DNA of 64,000 nt. Origin: Coprinellus micaceus. Lineage: Eukaryota > Basidiomycota > Agaricomycetes > Agaricales > Psathyrellaceae. Of this stretch, positions 24,971 through 37,445 are shown in pieces. Each line of letters begins with the position of its first letter. Positions within the stretch are counted from its first letter, which is position 1. The stretch spans positions 1,860,001 through 1,924,000 of the forward strand of contig OX596343.1 of the NCBI GenBank assembly GCA_951394405.1. Reading direction: 5' to 3'. The notes under the pieces are model-generated. The model was not told the origin of the DNA and made no database searches. It worked only from the letters and a program-made list of their open reading frames with translations. The position numbers and the translations under genes were made by a program.

Positions 24971-27337
24971 TTACAGTACGCTCGGCTCGATGTAGTTGGC
25001 CCAACCTGACGGGGGGTTAGCCTGGTTCGTCGTATTAACTACGGCTCGAAAGTACTCACGAAGCCATTCATCGTCCCCCATCCGATTGCCTCCATATAGG
25101 ACTAGTCATCCAAACACAAAATGCGTCAATTCTATAGCAGCGACAACTGGAATGGCAACTCACCCTTTCTGGCCAGGGGTGGCTCGAGGCTCCCAGCAGT
25201 AACGGAGAGGGCAGAATTCACCAGTCGTCGGCGGGAGGGATTTATGTCTTCGGCGGCGTTCTCAAGCCTGTCGACATGACCCTGCATAACCTCCAGATAT
25301 CTGCTAGAACACTCGAGGAAGCCACGTGGATCAGTTTCCCAGAAATGGACAGCCCGCTGCACTTGGCTAAGGAAGGCCTCCTTGCGCAAGGAGAGGAAAC
25401 TCTTGGACCTAAGCAACTCCCCAACGTCAAGAGAGACACTACCTGCCAACACAATTTGGCTGAGGATGGACAAGGCCTAGAAGTTCACCAAGAATATTAG
25501 CTGGAGCTCATGAAGGCACCGATTCTGTGGCAAGGGAAACTTACATCGGCTGCTGATGTGGCCATGGTGAGACCTGTGAGGGGCATGCCCCGGTTTCTCA
25601 AGCCAGGATCCTGACCATGTTTAGCCAAGGACCTCTGTAGCTCTGAGATAACGACTCGGTGCCTGTTGATGAAGAACGAAACCATTTCCTTGGGGAGGAC
25701 CCCAAGAAAGGTTGGCGTTCTAACGTCTAGGGCGGTGAGAGCGCACACGCCCTGGAACCGGGCAACGTGTTCTGTTGGGGGGTTGACCAGGCTGGATACT
25801 ATCTGTGGACCATGAAATTAGAGGATTAGGGAGTTAGGGAGCAGGAGGCTTCAAAGACTCACATTCCTGATTTGCATCGCCAGCGGGACTTTCACTGAAG
25901 GGAGGAAGTTCGCGGTCTCGCCATAAGCATCCCTCCAAGTGCCTTTCTCAATGCTGCTGCAAACTAAATTTATGAAACCGGGCTCGTCCACTTCAATGGA
26001 GGGTTCCGCCTTCTGGAAGGCTGCGGAGATTCGCGCCAGAAGACGCTCGTATAGCCTGAGATGCAGTGACTCCACTTGCTTTTGGCACTGTCCCAATGAT
26101 ATAAGTGAGAAGGATTCAAAGGGAAAGAGAAGCACGAACACTTGTCAGAATGGGAGGTAGGACCCGCTTAAACAAGAGGCCCATAAGATCTACATATAAC
26201 CCTATGATCTAAGTTAGGGGCCGTCGCTCGTCGCCTGGGCAGATGGAACGCACCAGAAGGGGAGATCTGCCTATTCTCACTCCGTAGGAAGAGAAGTACG
26301 TCCTGTACCGCGCCGTCCATCTCCTTGTCAGGAAGGGCGTCAAGTAATAGATAACATATTCCCTGAAAGTCTGCCACTTCCTCTCCTCTTCCCCAGAAGG
26401 CCTGTTTCACCGAGGACAGCTTGGCAAGACCCTCGAGGCGCTGGGTCAACTTCGTCACATTTTGCTCCAAGCTCTCCGGGGAAAACGGCGGAAGGCTAAT
26501 GAGCTCGGTGCATTCCGAGATCCTCTTGGAGAGAAGGGAGCTCGGATACCCCATACGAGCGAAGAGTGCTGTGGCCAGTTCTTGAAAATGAGGAGGGGGC
26601 GAAAACAATACATACTGCGTTCCCCAGGGGACAGGAGGCGGCTTGGTGGGAGAAGCGACCTTGCCCGCAGGCGGGATTACGGCGGGAGGGGCTGGGGGGG
26701 GTAGGTGCGAACCTTGCCAGGGAAGGCTGGGGAGACCGGGGAGAGGGAAAGTAGGAGCGGATGGAGGTGGGCCTGCCGTAGCTATCTTGAATATCTGGGG
26801 GCCAGCGGTTTGGGGAGTCACACCTGATTCCAGTGCGCCTTTGGTAGGTGAGATTTTTTGGTTGATATTGTGCACATCGCTCGGAGGTCCGCAGCGGCGA
26901 TGTGGGTCACGGTAGCCTTGAGGAGCATCGCCAAGGGCCCCAGCGATGCTGGAGCTGCTGCCTGCGCTGTAAGAAAAACCATACTGAGAAGCGGCCGAGC
27001 GTTGTTGAACTGATCCACTGCTACTTGATCCAGGAAGAGGAGGATAAGAGGAGGCGCCTGTGGCTGGCGCCCACTTATCAGAACCGAAGCTTTGGCCGAC
27101 TGTGTGGTGCCCTGGGCGCGTGTATGGTAAGATTTGTTGGCGAGCCTTAGAGCCAGAACCCGAGCCTTGGCGTCCAGAGGTAGTTTGGTGACGGGAGGGT
27201 GATGAAGCAACGGTAGGCGCGACGAAAACCTCACCCTGGTGGGCCGTTGCTGAGTGATCGGAGGAACTAGCGCCGCCAACTCCCCGAGCAGAGGGGGCGG
27301 CAGCGGTAAATTCGAACGGGGCTGGTGGGCCGCTCAT
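24971..27337 (-). CDS. unknown protein, 687 aa, 5 exons
   Basis: Exons 27337-26201, 26087-25863, 25802-25545, 25476-25164 and 25101-24971 join without a stop, all phases agreeing (2064 nt). Three of the four donors are GTGAGT or GTAAGT; the first intron has a weak GTTATA donor. Residues 1-240 are Ser/Gly/Pro/Gln-rich and probably disordered. Residues 240 to the end are globular and mainly helical by composition, with FARMGYPSSLLSKRI, FQGVCALTALDVRT and YGGNRMGDDEWLREYF as the most distinctive blocks. I recognise no family. The clean frame across four introns is good evidence of an expressed, maintained gene. An upstream in-frame ATG at 27580 is possible, but the following 80 residues look unlike coding sequence. 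Confidence 0.7.
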
Positions 27338-28776
27338 CGCCAAACGTGTAAACCAGAGCAACGACTGAGAAGAGTGACGAAGACAGGGAAAAGGGAAGGT
27401 CAGAGTGCCTTTGCCTAATAACCTTCTGTGAATTAAGCTCCAGTGCGGCGGCACCCTCGAGATCTGTATCGCGGTAATAGAAATCGCATTCAAGTTCGGG
27501 AGGTACATTACCTCACTTGGGGTAAGCCCGTACGTATGCGCACGTTGCGGGGGAGCACGGAAAGTCCAGCCATCAGACACAGCTAAGTCGTTTCAGAAGG
27601 AGGCGGCGCAATATCTGAGGTGGGTCGAGGGCGGCCTTTCCAGGTTGTTACATGTCCCGAGGGTTGGGAGCGTTCGATTTACCCATACATGGGGTGACTA
27701 CCGAGTCCGGTTCCTTCTCACCTATAGCAAAGTGCCACCGGGCCCACCTGTTTTGGCATCACTTGCAGAAATTTCAAATACGATTGGAGGGCACAATCGG
27801 GAACCCAGCTTTTAAGCTTAAAGTCCGAGCAAGGTAGCCAATCTTCCCTCTTTCTTCTCCGAGTCACAATTCCGTGGCGTCTATGATACAACTTCCCTGA
27901 AGCGTTGGCGCGGTTGTACGAGTCATTACCATTACGACGTTGAGTAGCGAACATTGCCCATCGGCCTTTTGTGAAGCTTAATCCACAATCGGGTTTGAGT
28001 TTGGTTGAGCTGAGTTGGAGGAGAGGTGAATTGATAAACCGCGTCTGTCTTATTGGACGCTGGAACGAAACGAGGCCTTACCTTGACCTTACTTCAACGA
28101 CGGGTGGCCACCGCGGTTGAGCCGTTTCAAACCCAAAGGTAACGATCGACAGTATTTAGGGCCTTAGTTCCACCCCTACTTACGAAGTTGCGAGGAACTG
28201 CCTCCTTTTTGACGGTGATCCCCGAGTCTTCTACGAGCTTCTACGACGACGAGAAGCCCCATCATCAGAAGCAGCCAGTCCGAGTCAGGAACCCAGCAAT
28301 GTACCTCGGATCCTTTGCTTGAACGGCAATGCCTCCGTGGTCGATCGTGTCCTAATGGGGAGCGATAGATACTTCTGTTGGATTGACGTCACGGGCCGAT
28401 TCCGAGTTTCAAGGGACTTCGCGAAGGAAATCCTTTGGAATCTACCATGCGCTAGACAAGGGCGCGACAGTAAAATATTTACAAGCTACTCAGGTGTCAC
28501 TAATAAAAGATTCCGGTGAATGTGAGATGATTAGTTTATGGGCGCAGCGTAATCTCCGTCAAAGAATCCACTCAGGCTGACTTGGATCTGCCTAAGTCCT
28601 TACTCAAGTTCGCGGTCTCAGAATACGCAATAATGGCCGCAATAAGCACAGCTCTTCTATGCCTTTCGCCTCCGACGCATATCGGAAGATTGGAAGGTTT
28701 GGATTTTTTGATTCGTCCTACTTCCCGGCAGGGACAGGTACCGCCCTCAGGCTCGCGGTGTCCAGGGTACGAGGGC
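27338..28776. other. intergenic between divergent genes
   Basis: I find no gene here. It separates the minus-strand 687-aa gene from the plus-strand zinc-motif gene and should hold both promoters. Confidence 0.45.
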
Positions 28777-28784
28777 TATATAAG
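28777..28784 (+). promoter_or_regulatory. TATA box candidate
   Basis: TATATAAG lies 62-69 bp upstream of the ATG at 28846, in a usual position for a fungal TATA element serving the zinc-motif gene. A pyrimidine-rich stretch follows between it and the ATG, as is common near fungal transcription starts. Confidence 0.55.
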
Positions 28785-28845
28785 CCTCTCCCCAGTTTCC
28801 CTGAAACACCCTTAATCATCGTCTTTATCTGATCTATACTGCACT

Positions 28846-29842
28846 ATGGCATATTCCCCTCAATACTTTCACCCATGGATCCCCCAAACACCTCCCAGGA
28901 GGGCGTTCAATTTCCCTTCCCCTGAAAGCCCTCTCCTTCGGAGCCAAACCTATTCAACCCTCGAAGGCAGCCCTGTGGGCCGCCTATCGTTCACAACTCC
29001 ACTTGGGGCGCCGAGTGCATCATGGTTTTCCATGGACAGCCCCGGCGGATGGGATGACTCCCCTACAACCGTGGCCTTGAGTCGTGCCCTGTGGAAGGAC
29101 AGCTTCCTCCTTACCGGCAACCGTGAAGAGGACCTGGGAGTTCTGGTCTCCGGTAAGCAGAATATGAGCTGGTCTTCATGGGTGTACTCTGACATTGCAC
29201 TCTTAAGCCACCCTGGGGCTCAAAACGACGCCCCGAGATGACATCCTTACAGGGATCGACCCGAGAATGCTCCTTCTCCAAGTCCCTACCTCCGTTCCTT
29301 CTTCCTCTGTGGAAGACGAATCCCACCCAGAAGTTGCCTCAGCCATAGTAGACAATTACGGGACATACAAGAACTTTGAGGGTATGCTTTTCCTTTCCTT
29401 CAGGGCTTGGACCTCGCCAACTCTCTTGTCTCTAGGGCGCCAAGTCGACGAAAGCTACCTTTCTTCTGTCAATTTTTACACCCACGACCCGGACCGACCC
29501 TGCCTGACTAGCCTCGATATCCTCCTCCGATTGGGTGATTATTTTGGTCCAGGAGTTACCAGGTCGGACCTCCGGCGAGCCTTCCGTCGCTGCAGAGGTT
29601 GCGAGAATTACATGTACGCTGAAACCCGGGGATGGCACCGGTGCCAGGAACCTCATCTTTTCCTGGGCCCTGGAGGCTTGGACTTCACTACCTGTTGCCT
29701 GGAGCAACAGGAGCAGGGCGGGTTTAGGTCAGAGGACTGGCAAGGACTGTTCGTAATTTGTCAACGCTGCGAGCACATTTTACTCAAGGGCCGTGAAGCC
29801 TTCCATATCTGCGCCAGGTCTACTCACCCTGTCTCCTCTTGA
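28846..29842 (+). CDS. protein with tandem CX2CX11HXC motifs, copy A
   Basis: Exon 1 is 28846-29152 and exon 2 is 29253-29842, joined by a phase-1 intron (GTAAGC...TTACAG), giving 298 aa. The N-terminal half is Pro/Ser-rich and shows no domain. The C-terminal half has two copies of one motif about 43 residues apart: CRGCENYMYAETRGWHRC and CQRCEHILLKGREAFHIC. Both are C-x2-C-x11-H-x-C, which should bind one zinc each. Between them lies a hydrophobic stretch rich in leucine and glycine. A second gene with the same two motifs and a phase-1 intron lies at 51350-52191. I know of agaricomycete hypothetical proteins of this appearance but no function. A good TATA box precedes it and the frame is intact. 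Confidence 0.7.
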
Positions 29843-30497
29843 AATCGTTCTAAAGTACCTTCCCCATCCAATTCTCTTGTCATTCCGTAGATCGTTGTAA
29901 TATTAGTCCCACCGTCCCTGGGCGCTTACACCCGTGACAGCAGCGCCCCTGTGCTTGAGAAACGATGGGCACGCACACCCCGTAACGGCCATGTAATCCT
30001 GCGAGATAAGATATCAAGGCAATTCTTGCCTCTCAGTTCTCTTTGCCTGTCCTCAATTTCCCTCCAAACTCCACGCAACGTCGACCCCGTTCTCCAATAG
30101 TCGCATTCCCTACGGGAACGCCGTTCCAACGGTTCAAAGGGCCGCGGTACCCGAGAGCATTCTCCCAAGACCACTACAGTAGGTCATCCTACGAGTGCTC
30201 CCCAGAGACTCAATTGAGTGTTATCGATATCGGTCTCCCTGGATAGTGTTAGGTTGAGGTAACGCAATGCAGCCGTTGCTGTGGCCCCTAGTAAGTCGCC
30301 TGAAGGAGGGCGCCGTCCCTGCGACGTTTACACTAGCTACGAGCCATAGCGGAGATACGGAATGTCACGTACTGGGGGACAAACATATCTTGCTTGGGGG
30401 AAAGTACTCCTCTTTGTTGACCTCGGCGAAACCTCACTTCTGGGCGGCGATGTCCTTCTAGCGGCCCGGGAACTTGTAACGAGCACTGCGGAGATGG
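29843..30497. other. intergenic, no gene seen
   Basis: This lies between the zinc-motif gene and the minisatellite; no coherent open frame or repeat is visible. Confidence 0.45.
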
Positions 30498-31100
30498 GGA
30501 CGGTGCATCCCGATGGCTCTACGACCGTCTAAGTCGCTAGGACATGCCGGCTGTGCGGGGAATAACAAGGGAGCACGGCGACGGTGTTCGATAAAGCTGA
30601 GGACGGTGCATCCCGATGGCTCTACGACCGTCTAAGTCGCTAGGACATGCCGGCTGTGCGGGGAATAACAAGGGAGCACGGCGACGGTGTTCGATAAAGC
30701 TGAGGACGGTGCATCCCGATGGCTCTACGACCGTCTAAGTCGCTAGGACATGCCGGCTGTGCGGGGAATAACAAGGGAGCACGGCGACGGTGTTCGATAA
30801 AGCTGAGGACGGTGCATCCCGATGGCTCTACGACCGTCTAAGTCGCTAGGACATGCCGGCTGTGCGGGGAATAACAAGGGAGCACGGCGACGGTGTTCGA
30901 TAAAGCTGAGGACGGTATATCCCGATGGCTCTACGACCGTCTATGTCGCTAGGACATGCCCAAGAGGGCTGTGCGGAGAATAACAAGGGAGCACGGCGAC
31001 GGTGTTCGATAGAGCTGAGGACGGTACATCCCGATGGCTCTACGACCGAGTCTATGTCGCTAGGACATGCCCAAGAGGGCTGTGCGGAGAATAACAAGGG
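30498..31100. repeat. 103-bp minisatellite, about 6 copies
   Basis: The motif CGGTGCATCCCGATGGCTCT recurs at 30501, 30604, 30707 and 30810, exactly 103 bp apart, and the units appear identical. Copy 5 (from 30913) and the partial copy 6 (from 31022) carry a 6-bp CAAGAG insertion, giving a 109-bp period, plus a few substitutions. Copy 6 stops near 31100. Each unit begins with GACGGT and has ACCGTC 25 bp on, able to form a short stem. The 103-bp length is not a multiple of three, so the array is non-coding. Confidence 0.95.
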
Positions 31101-31668
31101 ATGTGAATTCGACTCGGAGCAAAGCAAGAAAAAAGTTGGGGCCGTGCGTAATTTTCTGCGATTGCGTCACTGATCGGATGCCGTGCAGATACATGTGACC
31201 GTGCTGACTCAGCGTACTCATCAACGAGCACCCTTACTCAGCCGCTGTATTCCCCTCTCTCACCCGGAATCCACCCTACATCGATGCACTCTCTACGATT
31301 ACCCGCAAATCGTTCAACGCCTCTCTCCGAGCCGTTCCTCATCCAGCAAATGGTGTCATCCCTAAACGCTTCTTCAGCCTCATCATCTGCATCCAGTCTC
31401 GCCCTGGGAAGCCATTACCCAAGAACAGCACCAAGAGGACTCCAAGGACCTCACCTCCGCGGATAAAGTTGTTTGCAACTAGACTCGCAACCAGCCCCTG
31501 TGAACCTGGGAGGTTAAGAACAAGTTCTTCCGCAAAGCGGGACCTGTATCGAGGCTGCGCTCCGTGCAATCAATGCATTAATAGCCTCGCCCGATATAGG
31601 CTAGTCACTCGCAACTACTTCCACCAGCCTGGACGGTCCTGTTTGTTCACGCGCAGGAAGCAGGCAAC

Positions 31669-33378
31669 TTGTTGTTCAAGGCGCGTTCTTTCCCTCCTTA
31701 TCTTTCCCTCCGCCGTCCCTCCTTTCGGGGACTATTTGCGTCCTTCATCTTCCCGCCCGAGGGTTATCTCTCCTCCTTTCCCCCTTCGAGTGTTATCGCC
31801 GTTATGTTGTCTAAACATAAATGCTGGAACGAAACTCCGGAGGCTCGATCGCCTGACCACACCTTTGCGCGGGTCTCGAAAAGGTGGAGATCGATCGCTA
31901 AGGGCAATCCCAAGCACTTCTCCTTGATCCGGGCAGTTGTCAACTCTGACTATACGTTGATCCACGACAGAAAATCACTTCCCATCGACAACGCTGCGGA
32001 GGTTAAGGCCTGCATAACCCCGTCTGGCTCAGAGGACCTCTACCTGTCCATTGGGTGCTCCACCATCGGGTCCACCCCGTTAACGACCTCTCAGTTGACA
32101 CTCGAGGGTATTACTGAGCGCGTTGTCTCCCTGGCCTTCGACGCCGATAACTTCCGTCTCCTGGGCATGCTCGCGAACGCTTCCCTCCCAAAGGTGCGCC
32201 GTCAATCTCTTCATCATACCCGCGCTCGCTAACTCATCGTCCGCAAAAGGTCAAGTACGTCCATTTGGACAACGGCAAGAAAGACTTCCTCTACGCGGAC
32301 GACTCCTGCAATCTTCGGGAGTTTCTCATCTGGGAGGAGAGCCCGATTCAACAAATTGTGTGCGGCCACCAACTGACCACACCGATTCGAGCCCGCATTC
32401 CCTGGGGTACAACAAAATTGTTGGATTTGCACGGCGTCCGTTTTGGGTTCCTAGAAGACGCTGTGGAGGTGATGCTGCATTTGGGGGGAGGTTGGAGGAG
32501 TTCAGGGCAAGGGTGGATGCGGATTCGAACAATCCCGGTGTTCCTAACACCTCGTTCTTTATCACCGGGAAGTGGCCAGGGAGCTTGGTGCACAAGTCCC
32601 TGAAGGTTCTCTACATTGAGCACCACGTCGGAGTCGAGGTTGCGAACGTTACCATTCCTCCCTACGAGCTCTTCAAGGGTGCATCCTTCCCCGCTCTCGA
32701 GGAAGTTCATTATTCTTGTACCCACTCACCTCACAACAGGCAAATCGCGTGGCTGATGAGGGGAATACCCTCCGTCCGAACCCTTGACCTCGACGCTTAC
32801 TACCTTGACCACGGCACGGTCAACTCAATTCTAAGCGCCTTCAGCGGGTTGACGTCATTGCTCCTATCGACGATCGGCTCGGATTATCATGATGTTCGTA
32901 CCAACTGTGCGGCGATGGACAACGCCATGCTCGAGGGAGTGGGCCGCGCAAGCCCCTCCTTGAAGACTCTGGTGGTGAGAGGGGAGGCTTGTTTCACCAG
33001 AGAAGCTCTCATTTGTTTCGGTAAGCCCTCTGCTGGGCGGCTTGATTTTACTCTGACAACATATCTATCAGTCGGGAGTCGAGCGTCGGTTCTTCAAAGC
33101 ATCAGGGCGGACGCGTGGTGCGGTCCCACCAAAGCGCAGATCGCATCTCTGAAACAAGAAGTACACCCTCTCGTCTTCCAGGTGTGGGTGGAGCCCCTTT
33201 CCTCGGTGGGCGGCGGAGGGCGAGGCCTGGACACTCGAGCCCGACGGACATCCCGACTATGGTCACTCCCTTCCAGGGTACTTTTGTACCTCGTGTCGGG
33301 AAAATCACTGCTGTCAGGTGATCGACGAGAGTATCATGTATGCGCACTACGAGTCATTGGAGGAGCGAAAACGTACCT
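31669..33378 (+). pseudogene. F-box/LRR-like gene with frameshift
   Basis: HTFARVSKRWRSIAKGNPKH near the start matches the second half of fungal F-box motifs (cysteine or serine, K/R, W, then a short P/H tail). The rest has the regular hydrophobic strand-turn pattern of the LRR-like part of agaricomycete F-box proteins, for example FPALEEVHYSC and SVRTLDLDAYY. An intron (GTGCGC near 32196 to AAAG near 32248) joins the first two segments in frame. Around 32480 the frame changes by one base at a GGGGGG run: the next 190 residues continue the protein in a different frame. That is a real +1/-1 mutation or a homopolymer sequencing error. A second likely intron lies at about 33021-33072. The F-box N-terminal half was not found. 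Such proteins recruit substrates to SCF ubiquitin ligases. Confidence 0.5.
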
Positions 33379-33439
33379 TTCGTGCCTGATGTCCCCCTTC
33401 ACCCCAGGGCCCCAGCATACCTTGCTTGAATCGGCATAG

Positions 33440-33464
33440 TTTTTTTTTTTTTTTTTTTTTTTTT
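33440..33464. repeat. T25 homopolymer between convergent genes
   Basis: Twenty-five consecutive T bases between the 3' ends of the plus-strand and minus-strand F-box-like genes. It may be a relic of a poly(A) tail from a minus-strand insertion or simply a slippage-prone tract. Confidence 0.8.
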
Positions 33465-33678
33465 GTATTTTGCGGCACAAACCCCCTCCCCCTCTAGCTT
33501 ATACACTTATTCTATCCTGCCTTTGCCTAGGAACTCTGAAGGTGTCAAGCGATAAGTGTGTGTGTTTCGAGCGGTTTCTTTCAATCCTAGCGAACCCACT
33601 GTGCACCGCGTGCCCCATAGTGACCGCATGCCCAGCATGCACCGGCGAATCTTCACAATCCAGTCGTAGTCATTCAAG

Positions 33679-34902
33679 TCAAGCTAGGTCAATACGGAAC
33701 ACATCTCTGTCTACAGAGCCGATGTCCCTGCTGTCTAACCCAGCAATGTACATGGGGCACGACGAAAACCCTCCTCCCGTATTGCAAGGGGAGGGCGTCT
33801 CCCAGAATTCTCCTTCTTCCAATGCGATATCATACCCCGTTCGAACCGTGGTAACGAGAGGTTTTCTTCTTGAGCAAACAGTGTCTTTGATAATTTGTAC
33901 CTCTTCTGCTGCCCAATCGTCATCGTCATCGTCGTCGTCTCCTTTGACGAATATGAACGGTAGAAATATTTCTAGCTCGTATAGGCTTCGGGCACGGTTT
34001 ACCGCCACTGCAACGTCTAGTTCAGGGTCAGTGCCGGTCCTTCGTATAGTGGAAATTACCTCACCTTGATATACATCGCAATGCGACCAGCAGTCCTCAA
34101 ACCAGAGATAAAGGTGCACCATTTTTTGGCCATACATCTCCAGAAATAGGGCCATGTCACGGGAGCATGCCCGATGCGAGTCCAATTGGCCCACCCCGAT
34201 CCGTGCGAGATGCAGGTCCCTGCCTTGAGACAGAGAACACATCCAACGCATGAACTCCAAGCTGGTGGGCGAGATAGATATCTCCCGCAACCGCAAAGGG
34301 AGAAGGGTGTTGTTGGGCAGAAATCTACTCCAGTCTTCCTTCCAGAGGGTGCTAACCACCAGGCTCTCCAATGAGGTCATGTGGGGTAGCGCGCATACAA
34401 AGCGATGCGGCTCTGAATGGGTTCCCGCAAGGACAAACCTCTTGATACTTCCGTAACTGCGCTCCAAGAAGTACCAATCTACGGTTGCGCTGATCATCCA
34501 CGGTAGGTTCAGGACCAACGATGTTCTGACGACCTCAAAATGGTCCAAGATAACCAGCAAAGCCCGTCGGACTGCTCTGCGGTTGTATCGGGCCCGGTCC
34601 CGCTCTGGAGCTTGAAGGTCGATCTGAAGGGTATGGATACTGTCGGGTATGGTGGGTGGGTTTAAGGTGCATTCTATCAGGGCTGAAAGCTGGCAAAGTC
34701 TGGCAACGGAAGCGATGCGAACACTTCGGAAAAGCAAGGAACGACTCCGTGCGTTGAGAGTTCTTGAGGCAAGGGCGAGCGCAAGGAGAGCCGTGGGGCA
34801 GCCTTCCAGGGCGTCGACTATTTCCCCTTGAATGTCTTCTGGGATGGCAGCCATGGAACTGGGAGAGGGGAAGGCCGGTAAAGAACTGGAGAGTGCCATC
34901 AC
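33679..34902 (-). CDS. F-box-like protein, 407 aa
   Basis: This is an intact intronless frame from ATG at 34902. Residues 18-60 (IPEDIQGEIVDALEG then LALASRTLNARSRSLLFRSV) fit the agaricomycete F-box: a leading proline-hydrophobic start, a helical middle, and an L-C/S-R-xx motif ending in LF. Residues 90-330 have repeated strand-loop blocks (IHTLQIDL, LESLVVSTLW, LYELEIFLPF) like a weak LRR. A run of nine aspartates lies near residue 324. F-box proteins couple SKP1/cullin E3 ligases to substrates, and the variable C-terminal part is thought to bind the target. It faces the frameshifted F-box-like gene tail to tail. F-box genes are hugely expanded in this group, so no specific role can be assigned. 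Confidence 0.7.
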   Translation of the reverse strand: MMALSSSLPAFPSPSSMAAIPEDIQGEIVDALEGCPTALLALALASRTLNARSRSLLFRSVRIASVARLCQLSALIECTLNPPTIPDSIHTLQIDLQAPERDRARYNRRAVRRALLVILDHFEVVRTSLVLNLPWMISATVDWYFLERSYGSIKRFVLAGTHSEPHRFVCALPHMTSLESLVVSTLWKEDWSRFLPNNTLLPLRLREISISPTSLEFMRWMCSLSQGRDLHLARIGVGQLDSHRACSRDMALFLEMYGQKMVHLYLWFEDCWSHCDVYQGEVISTIRRTGTDPELDVAVAVNRARSLYELEIFLPFIFVKGDDDDDDDDWAAEEVQIIKDTVCSRRKPLVTTVRTGYDIALEEGEFWETPSPCNTGGGFSSCPMYIAGLDSRDIGSVDRDVFRIDLA

Positions 34903-35463
34903 TAAGTATCCGATTCACATAAACTGAGTCATGAAAGCCTAATGTTCAAGCCGCAATTGCTGAACCTTGAGGAGTCAGGTTAGCAAATCCAGTCGATCGG
35001 AGTCACCAGTAACATGGCATGACGTGCGAGTCACAAAGCTTTCAGTCGGTTTAGAGTTCACATGGTGTGAACACGGAGAGGAAGCGAGAGTGATATGGGT
35101 CCTGCGTACACCAAACCACAAGGTACATGAGGGGCCAACGCACGGAAAAACTAGCGCTCGTGCTCCGCGAGCTGATCGGATCTGCCTCGACCGGGACAAT
35201 TGCACTACGTCGGAAAACTCCGACCCCTAACGGCTGGCAAGCGTATTGGACACTGATGGGGACTGCACCGTCCAGACCAGTTCGCGTCCACGGAATGAAA
35301 CCCCAAGAAGGCCGTTGGACCCACAGTCGTGTGAGTGTTGAACCTATGTTTAATGAATGTTGCCACAGTTCCCTTCTCTCACCCTCTTGCTTCCCCTATC
35401 CCTTATCACCAACTCCAGGTTCCAGATTCTCCTCCTCCCACTTTACCGCATCCAAGCACCTCC

Positions 35464-35700
35464 ATGTCATCCCAAGCCAGCACCAGCAAGCTCCCCACTG
35501 TCCTCTACTGCTCCTACCGCCATTCAGGATGTAATATGACCTTCACCAACCGCGGCACCCAAGCCAACCACGTCAAGTCTTGCGCGGCGGAGCAGAAGAG
35601 GAAGGCAGCAGATGCTGGGATAGCGGCACAGGAGGAATCACCACCACGACCCAAACAGACCAAGCCCTGGGAGGGTATCGGTCGGACACGCGGTGAGTCT
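35464..35700 (+). CDS. zinc-finger-like N-terminal fragment
   Basis: From ATG at 35464 the frame encodes an N-terminus with CSYRHSGCNMTFTNRG...HVKSC, a C-x6-C-x12-H-x3-C pattern. The same C-x12-H-x3-C spacing begins the Plavaka transposase at 40477 (CGCGKRF...HIRSC). After about 75 residues (ending near GIGRTRG) the frame runs directly into CDC48-derived pseudogene sequence. It is probably the first exon of a lost Plavaka-like transposase, cut and joined to the CDC48 fragment. It is too short to act as a transposase. Confidence 0.45.
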
Positions 35701-35746
35701 CACTGCATGTCTGGAGTGCATCGAGTTTTGAGTTCTCTTCCCCTAG

Positions 35747-36790
<1,044 letters not shown>

Positions 36791-37445
36791 TGGCCCCTTG
36801 TTTGCACCCCCGTTTTTCTTCTCTCTGTCATCCTCGTCTCGTCCTCGTCTTGTATCAGTGTATCAATATCTACGATATCCTACTTGTCCTCTTCATTGTT
36901 ATGCTACCCTCCGGTGCGCAACGGTCCCGTTTTCTTTCTATTTCACCATACCACACCCCTTCGCGTTGCTGTCCGTCCGCCGCCATTGGCCCAATTTAGG
37001 GCCGTTGGCGCAATCCCCCAGTATGCACCCAAATGGGTGGGCGTTTCCGGTGCTCAACGAATAGATCTGGCATTTGTGGCAACGGTTTTGGAGATGGCTT
37101 CCGTTGATGCCGGCGTCACCGGGAGTTTGGGGTTTTCCGACGCAATCAGTTGCTCGAGCGCCTGCTTGATATGCCCTTGGTGTTCTCGACGTCGTTGTGA
37201 GAGGACCAGCGTCACCGGCTCTCAGCATCTCCCTGATCAGAACAAATTTCCTTCCAGGGTTTATAGATCCTCCCTTCAATACCGTTGGGAACAAACGGAC
37301 AGAGGAACTCGATCTATCGCATCGTAAAAGCAGGATTTCAAAATTCATTACCCCCTTCCGCCGGGTCTTTGCAAGTAAGTACAAGGGAGATTCGGAGTGA
37401 GTGCGCTTCAAGTTTACATTCTTTTCCAGGTCAGGTGCGTGAACT

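Noticed and set aside
26462..27150. Plus-strand open frames of 80-90 codons
   Set aside because: Antisense to the first exon of the 687-aa gene; no domain and no splice support.
30846..31173. Open frames across the minisatellite
   Set aside because: The 103-bp period is not a multiple of three, so the frame changes each unit; no protein is conserved.
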